A DNA stretch of 5,383 nt from an uncultured Clostridia bacterium (lineage in GTDB: Bacteria > Bacillota_A > Clostridia > UMGS1840 > HGM11507), in NCBI GenBank assembly GCA_934403665.1, contig CAKRUL010000116.1:1-5383 (forward strand), read 5' to 3'. Both the position numbers and the translations under genes were made by a program. Under the pieces are notes generated by a model, which worked only from the letters and a program-made list of their open reading frames with translations, ran no database searches and was not told where the DNA came from. Within the stretch, counting starts at the first letter, position 1, and every line of letters starts with the position of its first letter. Positions 1 to 5,383 of the stretch are shown here, in pieces.

Positions 1-146
1 GCGACAAGGTGAGCCATGTGAAATTCGGCATCGGTGAGATTGTAGATGCCAAAAAACTGGGCAATGATATGAAGCTGGAAATCCTGTTTGACAAAGCCGG
101 CAAAAAAATATTGATGGCGGCGCTGGGAAAACTGAAAAAACTATAA
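1..146 (+). CDS. pcrA: UvrD/PcrA-type DNA helicase, C-terminal end only (partial)
   Basis: This is the last 47 codons and the TAA stop (144-146) of a gene that begins left of the window; the first complete codon starts at position 3. The peptide begins DKVSHVKFGIGEIVDAKK and ends MAALGKLKKL. That pattern (D-K/R-V-x-H-x-K-F-G-x-G, then a short linker, then an LEI-F-D-K-x-G-x-K-x-L strand, ending in a lysine-rich A-x-L-x-K-L tail) matches the small Tudor-like domain that closes PcrA/UvrD superfamily 1 helicases of Firmicutes. In that family the full protein is a 3'-5' ATP-dependent helicase of about 700-750 residues acting in excision repair and transcription-associated repair, and this end domain is known to contact RNA polymerase. 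No helicase motif is visible here, so the identity rests on the tail alone. A paralogous UvrD-like helicase is possible. The gene converges on the ATPase operon and shares its terminator. Confidence 0.75.
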   Translation, partial: DKVSHVKFGIGEIVDAKKLGNDMKLEILFDKAGKKILMAALGKLKKL

Positions 147-161
147 TCGTTCCCGTTCGTG

Positions 162-200
162 AAAAAGGGAGTGTAAAAAGTTCTTTTTACACTCCCTTTT
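162..200. terminator. Bidirectional intrinsic terminator between convergent pcrA and subunit D genes
   Basis: Positions 163-180 and 183-200 are perfect inverse complements (18 bp), separated by only TT at 181-182, so in RNA the innermost pairs would open to give a small loop. The core of the stem is GGGAGTGT paired with ACACTCCC. On the plus strand the hairpin lies 16 bases after the helicase TAA and ends in TTTT (197-200). On the minus strand it lies about 48 bases after the subunit D stop and ends in TTTTT (the complement of 162-166). Both sides therefore have the hairpin-plus-U form of a Rho-independent terminator. This is seen directly in the sequence; use in both directions is inferred from the convergent gene layout. 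Confidence 0.9.
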
Positions 201-248
201 CGGCTGTCGGAAACGTCTGTCGGCATGATGATTTTATGTTGCGGACAT

Positions 249-878
249 CTACGAATTTGTCAGCATCATATCCTTGACTTTCATCAGACGGGTCAAATTT
301 CCCCGTTCGTTCTCGTCCAGTTTCATCGTGATGCTCTTGATGGTCTCGGTCAGCTGAGGAATCATAACGTATTCCAGAGAATTGACTCTTCTGCGTGTTT
401 TTTCAATCTCGGACGCAAGAAGCTCCACCGTTTTCTCCATCCCGGATAAACGCAGAAGCTCCGGAAAAATAGCATTCAGAGACAAGAGACTGTCGTCCAG
501 CTGAGCGGAAGTGTCCAGAAATCCGTAAGGGAAAACCGAATCAGACCGTTTCTGAATCTCAAAGGAAAAGAAAGGAACGTTGACGCTCATAATATTGCGG
601 ATCTCCCCCGTCAGATGTATGGTCTGATTGCCAAGCACCAGCGCGGTCTCCATGCTTTCCTCGCTCATCAAAGCCTTTGCCACAGAAAAGTTTTGATAGT
701 ATTCTTCCAGCTTGTTTTCGACTTCCTCCCGCAGAGTTTTGCATTCCCGCACAATATCAAGAAACTGTTTCATCAGCTCGTCGCGTTTGTCTTTGAGCAG
801 CTTATGTCCACGTCTGGCAACTGCAAGACGTTTTTTCAGACGGCTCAGTTCCATACGGGTGGGGTTTACATTCATCAT
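249..878 (-). CDS. ntpD: V-type ATPase subunit D (central rotor shaft)
   Basis: The 209-residue protein is the V/A-ATPase D subunit (also called atpD), the coiled-coil shaft that turns inside the A3B3 head and, with F, passes torque to subunit C and the membrane ring. The start [16 protein letters not shown] (residues 3-18) followed by [18 protein letters not shown] (22-39) is the family signature. Two long helices are evident, about residues 8-75 and 125-205, which pair as an antiparallel coiled coil; the central part (about 80-120) is the less regular head. The C-terminal helix carries the conserved run [10 protein letters not shown] (167-176). Length is normal for the family. The first ATG overlaps the B stop codon as ATGA, and a GGTGAT ribosome-binding element supports this start; a second ATG follows at once, so translation could begin one codon later. 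It is the last gene of the operon, followed by the terminator, with no ntpH- or ntpJ-like gene after it. Confidence 0.97.
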   Translation of the reverse strand: MMNVNPTRMELSRLKKRLAVARRGHKLLKDKRDELMKQFLDIVRECKTLREEVENKLEEYYQNFSVAKALMSEESMETALVLGNQTIHLTGEIRNIMSVNVPFFSFEIQKRSDSVFPYGFLDTSAQLDDSLLSLNAIFPELLRLSGMEKTVELLASEIEKTRRRVNSLEYVMIPQLTETIKSITMKLDENERGNLTRLMKVKDMMLTNS

Positions 879-2263
879 GATATCACCGGATCCTTTTTGG
901 GCAGATATTTATCCAGATATTCATCCTTGATCCGTTTCAGCTCGGAACGGGGTAAAATGGACAGAAGCTCCCACCCGATATTTAGCGTTTCCTCGATGGT
1001 TCGGTCGGTGTGAAAGCCCTGCGAAACATACTTTTCCTCAAACTCCCCGGCAAATTTGGCATACAGAAGATCCATTTCGGTGAGAGCCGCTTCCCCCAAA
1101 ATCGTCATCAGCTCTTTTGCCTCTTTTCCACGGGCATAGGCAGCAAACAGCTGATTCATGGTGTTGGCGTGATCCTCCCGTGTCTTCCCGGCGCCGATCC
1201 CCTTATCCTTCAGACGGGACAGAGAGGGAAGAACATCGATGGGCGGCATGATGTTTTTCCGATACAATTCACGGGACAGAATAATCTGCCCTTCGGTGAT
1301 ATAACCGGTCAAATCGGGAATCGGATGGGTTTTGTCATCCTCCGGCATGGTCAGAATCGGAATCAGCGTGATGGAGCCCTCGGAATACAGATTTCGTCCT
1401 GCCCGTTCATAGATGGTCGCCAAATCGGTGTACATATACCCGGGATACCCCCGGCGCCCCGGCACCTCCTTCCGTGCTGCGGACACTTCTCGAAGTGCCT
1501 CGGCATAGTTGGTGATGTCGGTGATGATCACCAAAACATGCATGTTTTCCCGAAAAGCGAGATATTCCGCCGCGGTCAGCGCCATGCGGGGGGTTGCAAT
1601 CCGCTCAATCGCCGGGTCGTTGGCAAGGTTCAGAAACATGACGGTGCGCTCAATTGCCCCCGTTTCCTTAAAGTCATTGACAAAAAAATCTGCCTCCTCG
1701 AACGTGATTCCCACGGCGGCAAATACAACAGCAAAGTTGGAATCTGCATTCAGCACTTTCGCCTGCCGCGCAATCTGCGCCGCCAGCTGTGCGTGCGGAA
1801 GCCCCGAACCGGAGAAAATGGGCAGCTTCTGCCCTCGTACCAAGGTGTTCAGTCCGTCGATGGCAGAAATCCCCGTCTGAATAAACTCAGAGGGATAATT
1901 TCTTGCCGCCGGATTCATCGGAAGACCGTTAATATCCATGGTTTCGGTCGGAATCATTTCCGGTCCGTTGTCAATCGGACGTCCCATTCCGTCAAAGACT
2001 CTGCCCAGCATATCGCCCGACACAGGGAGTTCAATGCTCCTTCCCTTAAAACGCACCTTGGAGCTTGCCAGATTAATCCCGGCAGAGCTTTCAAACAGCT
2101 GCACCAGCGCTTTATCGCCGTCAATTTCCAACACACGGCAGTTTCGGATTTCACCGTTCTGCAGTTCGATTTCACCCAGCTCATTGTAGGTGACATTCTC
2201 CACATTGCGAACCACCATCAGAGGCCCCGCAACCTCCTCTATGGTCTTATATTCTTTCACCAT
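875..2263 (-). CDS. ntpB: V-type ATPase subunit B (non-catalytic head subunit)
   Basis: The 462-residue protein is the regulatory, non-catalytic B subunit (atpB) of the cytoplasmic V1/A1 head, which alternates with A in the A3B3 hexamer. Domains in order are an N-terminal beta-barrel (about residues 1-75), the nucleotide-binding-like core (about 75-360) and a C-terminal helical bundle. At residues 151-157 the P-loop position reads SGSGLPH, lacking the Lys-Thr of a true Walker A motif, as expected for B. The segment [18 protein letters not shown] (243-260) is the Walker B-like strand. Arg350 in [11 protein letters not shown] (345-355) is the arginine finger that completes the catalytic site on the neighbouring A subunit. 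The C-terminus [20 protein letters not shown] is typical, and length agrees with E. hirae NtpB. The start ATG is 3 bases after the A stop codon, with a GGAGGG ribosome-binding site 8 bases upstream, inside the end of A. The stop overlaps the D start. Confidence 0.98.
   Translation of the reverse strand: MVKEYKTIEEVAGPLMVVRNVENVTYNELGEIELQNGEIRNCRVLEIDGDKALVQLFESSAGINLASSKVRFKGRSIELPVSGDMLGRVFDGMGRPIDNGPEMIPTETMDINGLPMNPAARNYPSEFIQTGISAIDGLNTLVRGQKLPIFSGSGLPHAQLAAQIARQAKVLNADSNFAVVFAAVGITFEEADFFVNDFKETGAIERTVMFLNLANDPAIERIATPRMALTAAEYLAFRENMHVLVIITDITNYAEALREVSAARKEVPGRRGYPGYMYTDLATIYERAGRNLYSEGSITLIPILTMPEDDKTHPIPDLTGYITEGQIILSRELYRKNIMPPIDVLPSLSRLKDKGIGAGKTREDHANTMNQLFAAYARGKEAKELMTILGEAALTEMDLLYAKFAGEFEEKYVSQGFHTDRTIEETLNIGWELLSILPRSELKRIKDEYLDKYLPKKDPVIS
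879..898 (-). promoter_or_regulatory. Ribosome-binding region for subunit D, inside the end of subunit B
   Basis: On the minus strand GGTGAT (887-882) sits 3 bases before the first ATG of the D gene. It matches the downstream half of the full anti-16S complement AGGAGGTGATC, and in that alignment the position of GGAGG would be 7 bases from the ATG, an ideal distance. A weaker AAGGA (895-891) lies 12 bases upstream of the ATG. The element favours the first of the two tandem ATG codons. It lies inside the final codons of B, so ribosomes finishing B would cover it, which suggests translational coupling (inference). Confidence 0.5.
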
Positions 2264-2266
2264 TTC

Positions 2267-4030
2267 TTACGCCCTCCCTTTCTGCTCTTTGAGCTGTTCT
2301 GTAATTTCAGAACGGATGCTTTCATAGGCGGAGGCAAATTCCTGTTCCGGAATGAATTTGGCGCGCCCGATCCGTTCCCGCACAGGGAGACGTGTGATCT
2401 TTTCAATGCTGACCCCCTCGTCAATCAGAGGCCTTGCCTGATCCTCAAAACAAAAAATCAATTGCAGCATCCGGTATTGCTTTTCCATAGAGCAATAACA
2501 ATCCACCTCATGAAAGGCGTCTTGCTGCAAAAAGTCCTCGCGGATGGAACGAGCCGTTTCCAGCGTCAGACGATCCGTGCTGGAAAGGGCGTCAATGCCA
2601 ACCAGTTTCACAATCTCGTCCAGTTCTGCTTCCTCCTGCAAGATCCGCATCATACGGGTGCGCAGTGCCGGAAAATCCTCCCCGATAAAATCCTCCTGCC
2701 ACGGACGGATATTGTTCAAATACAGCGAATAGCTGTTCAGCCAGTTGATGGAGGGAAAATGTCTTCGGTATGCCAGTTGGGAATCCAATCCCCAAAATAC
2801 TTTGACGATGCGGAGCGTCGACTGGGATACCGGTTCAGAGATGTCTCCGCCGGGCGGAGAAACCGCTCCGATGGCAGTGACGGATCCAATCCGTCGCTCG
2901 CCGCTTTGCACAACCACTTTCCCTGCGCGTTCATAAAATTGCGCCAGACGGGAGCCCAAATAAGCCGGATAGCCCTCTTCGCCGGGCATTTCCTCCAGTC
3001 TTCCGCTCATTTCACGGAGTGCTTCCGCCCAACGGGAAGTTGAATCCGCCATGATTGCCACATGGTATCCCATATCACGGAAATATTCCGCAATGGTAAT
3101 CCCCGTATAAATGCATGCCTCCCGCGCCGCAACCGGCATATCCGACGTGTTTGCGATAAGCACGGTTCGTTTCATCAGGGATTCGCCGGTTTTCGGGTCT
3201 TTCAGTTCCGGAAATTCCCGCAGAACATCGGTCATTTCGTTTCCGCGTTCTCCGCAGCCGACATAGACCACCACATCTGCATTGGCAAATTTCGCAAGCT
3301 GATGCTGCACGACGGTCTTTCCGCTCCCAAAGGGGCCGGGAATTGCTGCAACACCGCCATCGGCGATGGGGAACACTGTGTCAATCACTCTCTGTCCGGT
3401 AATCAGCGGAACATCCAACGGCAATTTTTCCCGATAAGGCCGCCCTACGCGGACAGGCCATTTCTGCAGCATGGTGATATTCTGCATTTCGCCGTTTTCC
3501 GCCTTCACCCGACACACCGTATCAGTGATGCGAAATTCACCTTCCCGGATCTCGGAAATCTCGCCTGCGATTCCGTGGGGCACCATGATGCGGTGGATAA
3601 TGATGACCGTCTCCTGCACCTCGCCGATAATATCCCCTCCGGCAACCCTATCTCCCGGTTTTTTCAGCGGTTTAAACTCCCATTTCCTGTCGTGATTCAA
3701 AGCGGTGACCTCCAGCCCGCGTTTCAGATTCGCCCCCGCTTTTTCCCGAATGGTTTCCAATGGGCGCTGAATGCCGTCATACATATTGGTGATCAGCCCC
3801 GGACCCAATTCAACCGACAGCGGAGCTCCGGTGGAAAACACCTCCGCGCCGGGTCCGAGCCCCTGGGTTTCTTCATAAACCTGAATGGAGGCTTTGCCGC
3901 CCCGCATTTCGATGATTTCGCCGATGAGCTTGTCGGAGGAAACCTTCACCACATCAAACATATTAGCCTCTTTCATTCCATCGGCAACCACCAGAGGCCC
4001 AGCCACCTTGGTAACTTTTCCTGTAACCAT
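2267..4030 (-). CDS. ntpA: V-type ATPase catalytic subunit A
   Basis: The 587-residue protein is the catalytic A subunit (atpA), which hydrolyses or makes ATP in the A3B3 head. Domains in order are an N-terminal beta-barrel (about residues 1-70), the bulge or non-homologous region that sets A apart from F-type beta (about 110-190), the nucleotide-binding core (about 200-440) and a C-terminal helical domain. Visible motifs are Walker A GPFGSGKT (232-239), with Lys238 and Thr239 for phosphate and Mg2+; GCGERGNE (258-265), with catalytic Glu261; Walker [18 protein letters not shown] (324-340), with Asp329; and [12 protein letters not shown] (390-401). The P-loop has Ser at the position that is Cys in many eukaryotic A subunits. 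Length is close to the 593 residues of E. hirae NtpA. The ATG is preceded by AAAGGA (4047-4042) at an 11-base spacing. It follows F by 20 bases and is 3 bases from B, so all three are surely cotranscribed. Confidence 0.98.
   Translation of the reverse strand: MVTGKVTKVAGPLVVADGMKEANMFDVVKVSSDKLIGEIIEMRGGKASIQVYEETQGLGPGAEVFSTGAPLSVELGPGLITNMYDGIQRPLETIREKAGANLKRGLEVTALNHDRKWEFKPLKKPGDRVAGGDIIGEVQETVIIIHRIMVPHGIAGEISEIREGEFRITDTVCRVKAENGEMQNITMLQKWPVRVGRPYREKLPLDVPLITGQRVIDTVFPIADGGVAAIPGPFGSGKTVVQHQLAKFANADVVVYVGCGERGNEMTDVLREFPELKDPKTGESLMKRTVLIANTSDMPVAAREACIYTGITIAEYFRDMGYHVAIMADSTSRWAEALREMSGRLEEMPGEEGYPAYLGSRLAQFYERAGKVVVQSGERRIGSVTAIGAVSPPGGDISEPVSQSTLRIVKVFWGLDSQLAYRRHFPSINWLNSYSLYLNNIRPWQEDFIGEDFPALRTRMMRILQEEAELDEIVKLVGIDALSSTDRLTLETARSIREDFLQQDAFHEVDCYCSMEKQYRMLQLIFCFEDQARPLIDEGVSIEKITRLPVRERIGRAKFIPEQEFASAYESIRSEITEQLKEQKGRA
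2272..2277 (-). promoter_or_regulatory. Shine-Dalgarno site for subunit B
   Basis: GGAGGG on the minus strand, 8 bases before the subunit B ATG, lies within the Lys-Gly-Arg codons at the end of subunit A. It is the strongest ribosome-binding site in the window and fixes the B start. It fits with B being needed at the same level as A in a 3:3 head (inference). Confidence 0.7.
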
Positions 4031-4041
4031 ATCTTTAAGTA

Positions 4042-4047
4042 TCCTTT
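4042..4047 (-). promoter_or_regulatory. Shine-Dalgarno site for subunit A
   Basis: AAAGGA on the minus strand lies in the 20-base gap between the F stop and the A start, 11 bases before the ATG. This gap is the largest between ATPase genes in the window and the only one where a ribosome site lies wholly outside the upstream gene. The spacing is slightly long but usable. The protein start it implies ([14 protein letters not shown]) agrees with other A subunits. Confidence 0.6.
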
Positions 4048-4050
4048 CTT

Positions 4051-4380
4051 TTATAAGCCTTCGTCTCCGAACAGGATATCCGCGCCCACAGCCTTTTCCA
4101 CTGCCTTTTTCAGCTGTTTGATGCCAATACGGTTCCTGTCTGAGATCCCCGGAATCGGAAGAATAACCGGTGTCACCGCTTGCTGATACGCCGAAAGATC
4201 CATTTGGTCATACAAGCGATCCGTGACATAGATCACCGCACAGCCGGCGTCCAAGAGCTCCGAAAGTTTCTTCTGCGCCTCCCGGGCGGTCGATGCATAC
4301 GCAAGCATCAGCCCCAGCGGCAGAAATCCCATGATGCTCTCTTTCTCCCCGATGATTCCTGCTTTTTCTTCTCTATGCAT
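4051..4380 (-). CDS. ntpG: V-type ATPase subunit F (central rotor stalk)
   Basis: The 109-residue protein is the small F subunit of the V/A-ATPase (atpF in archaeal-style naming, ntpG in E. hirae). It is a Rossmann-like alpha/beta protein that binds shaft subunit D and affects ATPase activity. Family marks are the first strand and turn [12 protein letters not shown] (residues 8-19), the second strand AVIYVTDRL (48-56), PVILPIPG (71-78) and the C-terminal helix region [19 protein letters not shown] (85-103). Length is within the usual 100-115 residues. The ATG at 4380 lies inside the end of subunit C (8-bp overlap), and no other start codon fits before the first conserved strand. The nearest Shine-Dalgarno-like run, AAAGG at 4398-4394, is 13 bases away, which is long, so translation probably depends on coupling to C (inference). 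The stop is 20 bases before subunit A. Confidence 0.95.
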   Translation of the reverse strand: MHREEKAGIIGEKESIMGFLPLGLMLAYASTAREAQKKLSELLDAGCAVIYVTDRLYDQMDLSAYQQAVTPVILPIPGISDRNRIGIKQLKKAVEKAVGADILFGDEGL

Positions 4381-5383
4381 AGCTAAGACGCAACCTTTCT
4401 TTGATGGATTGCGGATGTAATCCGCTTAAAATGCCATTCATCACAATGCGCACCGACCGGATTTCATTTTCCATATTCTTTGCATAGACAAAAATGGGTT
4501 CCGGACCAAACATCGTGAAGCGTACCTTCCTCAACTGTTCGATAAGCAGTTCATCCAGCCCTTTCTCCAAAGGCATTACGGAACCATCCTGAAAAAAGTC
4601 CTCCAGCGGTGCGGACAGTTTTCCGCCGATTTCCGTCCTCAGCAAAAAGGCTTTACAGTCCTCCACTGTGGAATCAAGCTGTGCCTTCAGCCGATCCTCC
4701 GGGATGCTTCCTCCTTTCAGAAAAACTTCCCGAAACGAGGGAAGCCCCTCATTCATTTTGCGAACCCGAAGCAGTGTTTTCAGGTTCACAGCATCGATCT
4801 GCATTCGCAGATAATGCAGGATGAAAGCATTTTCAAACGCCTCTGCACATTGAAGAATCTCCTCCGTGCAAGCGGCATCCAGAATCAGGTCAATTCTTTG
4901 CGGGTTCTGCTTTTCCAAAAATTCATTCCGTGCACGGAGAAACGCCGAAAACATCCGCTCGCTGAGCGCGCCTTTCTCTCTTCCTGCCAAACTTTTCACC
5001 AAAGCGGAAATCGGGATGGTTCCTCCCTGCAAAAATAGATCGTTATGAATTGGGTTTCCGGCCAATTCCTGTTTGACATACGCCTTGATATTCTGATAAT
5101 CGGTTTTCCGCAACAGCACATAGAGAAAATTTTTTTCCGGTGCCGCCTGCCGCAAAAAATCAAACATCCATTCCTGCTGACCGGCAAGCACCCGTGCCGG
5201 CTCTTTTTCCTCATAAGCGAAATGCCAGTTGGCATCCGCAAGCGTCTTATAAATCTCCGCCATGTTCCTGCTTTCACACATCTTTTCAAAGGCCTGCCGG
5301 CTGAGCAAATGCTTTTCCAACACTCTGATTTTTGCAATTATTCCGGAATAGTCGGTCTCCTTCCAATGCTTTTCCAATGAAAC
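4373..5383 (-). CDS. ntpC: V-type ATPase subunit C (rotor socket to the c-ring), start not certain
   Basis: At least 334 residues match the V-ATPase subunit C / AC39 family (bacterial and archaeal C, eukaryotic d), the funnel-shaped helical protein that seats the D-F shaft on the membrane c-ring. The fold has three pseudo-repeated parts. Counting from the TTG at 5377, these are an N-terminal part with KIRVLEKHLL (16-25); a DYQNIKAYVK and FLQGGTIP pair (93-122); and a parallel DAVNLKTLLR and FLKGGSIP pair (195-226). The end NEIRSVRIVMNGILSG (304-319) followed by [10 protein letters not shown] is diagnostic. Length is about that of E. hirae NtpC (roughly 330). The only start visible is TTG at 5377, but the frame stays open to the edge (GTT TCA before it) and no ribosome site can be seen, so the true start may lie a few codons beyond the window. 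It is annotated to the edge as 5'-partial. It overlaps F by 8 bp. Confidence 0.93.
   Translation of the reverse strand, partial: VSLEKHWKETDYSGIIAKIRVLEKHLLSRQAFEKMCESRNMAEIYKTLADANWHFAYEEKEPARVLAGQQEWMFDFLRQAAPEKNFLYVLLRKTDYQNIKAYVKQELAGNPIHNDLFLQGGTIPISALVKSLAGREKGALSERMFSAFLRARNEFLEKQNPQRIDLILDAACTEEILQCAEAFENAFILHYLRMQIDAVNLKTLLRVRKMNEGLPSFREVFLKGGSIPEDRLKAQLDSTVEDCKAFLLRTEIGGKLSAPLEDFFQDGSVMPLEKGLDELLIEQLRKVRFTMFGPEPIFVYAKNMENEIRSVRIVMNGILSGLHPQSIKERLRLSYA

Noticed and set aside
204..223. Direct repeat CTGTCGG at 204-210 and 217-223, beside the terminator
   Set aside because: Only 7 bases repeated twice with a 6-base gap; easily chance, and no third copy or palindrome suggests an operator.
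152..310. CCCGTTCGT present at 152-160 and again at 302-310
   Set aside because: A single 9-base match, one copy inside subunit D coding sequence; no further copies or structure, so treated as chance.
225..1013. Short plus-strand open frames opposite subunit D and the end of subunit B
   Set aside because: They lie wholly over well-supported minus-strand genes, have no domain content and vary in frame; they are shadows.
2592..2934. Alternative minus-strand frames inside subunit A
   Set aside because: Out-of-frame readings of a gene whose main frame has complete catalytic motifs; no sign of a programmed frameshift.
2267..4030. Possible intein in subunit A (A subunits of some archaea and yeasts carry one near the P-loop)
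   Set aside because: The protein is 587 residues with a continuous P-loop region and no inserted block, so there is no intein.
3062..4186. 374-codon plus-strand open frame opposite subunits A and F
   Set aside because: It is in register with subunit A and open because A lacks TTA, CTA and TCA codons here; the last part simply runs on into F. It has low-complexity His/Arg/Phe-rich composition, no recognisable domain and no independent evidence of expression.
4609..5380. Plus-strand open frames opposite subunit C
   Set aside because: Shadows of the subunit C coding sequence, without recognisable protein features or fitting ribosome sites.

Overview
The window holds the distal part of one operon for a rotary V/A-type ATPase, read leftwards on the minus strand, and the tail of a convergent DNA helicase gene on the plus strand at the left edge. 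In transcription order the ATPase genes are subunit C (beginning at or beyond the right edge), F, A, B and D. This is the same order as the catalytic block of the Enterococcus hirae Na+-ATPase operon (ntpC-G-A-B-D). The proteins are close in motif and length to bacterial V-type ATPases of Firmicutes. Base composition looks near 50% G+C and the helicase tail resembles clostridial PcrA, so I infer a Clostridia-like Firmicute, perhaps of the Oscillospiraceae type. The genus cannot be told from this window.

Layout: positions 1-146 are the last 47 codons of a UvrD/PcrA-type helicase (plus strand). Positions 147-248 are a short intergenic gap containing a near-perfect hairpin that can terminate transcription from both sides. 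Positions 249-878 encode subunit D, 875-2263 subunit B, 2267-4030 subunit A, 4051-4380 subunit F and 4373-5383 subunit C. Every ATPase gene junction is tight: C/F overlap by 8 bp, F/A are 20 bp apart, A/B 3 bp apart and B/D overlap by 4 bp (ATGA). No promoter lies inside the window, so the operon promoter and the membrane and peripheral-stalk genes (I/a, K/c, E, G/H) should lie upstream, beyond the right edge.

Together A and B form the A3B3 catalytic head, D and F form the central rotor shaft, and C is the socket that joins the shaft to the membrane c-ring. All hallmark residues are present: an intact P-loop and catalytic Glu in A, a degenerate P-loop and arginine finger in B. The complex should be functional if the missing genes are nearby. 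Whether it pumps or synthesises, and whether it uses Na+ or H+, cannot be decided here because the c subunit is not in view.

I looked for an undescribed system on both strands and did not find one. The long plus-strand open frames opposite A and B are best explained as codon-usage shadows. There is no gene-free stretch longer than 300 bases, and I see no tRNA, rRNA, mobile element or CRISPR array.
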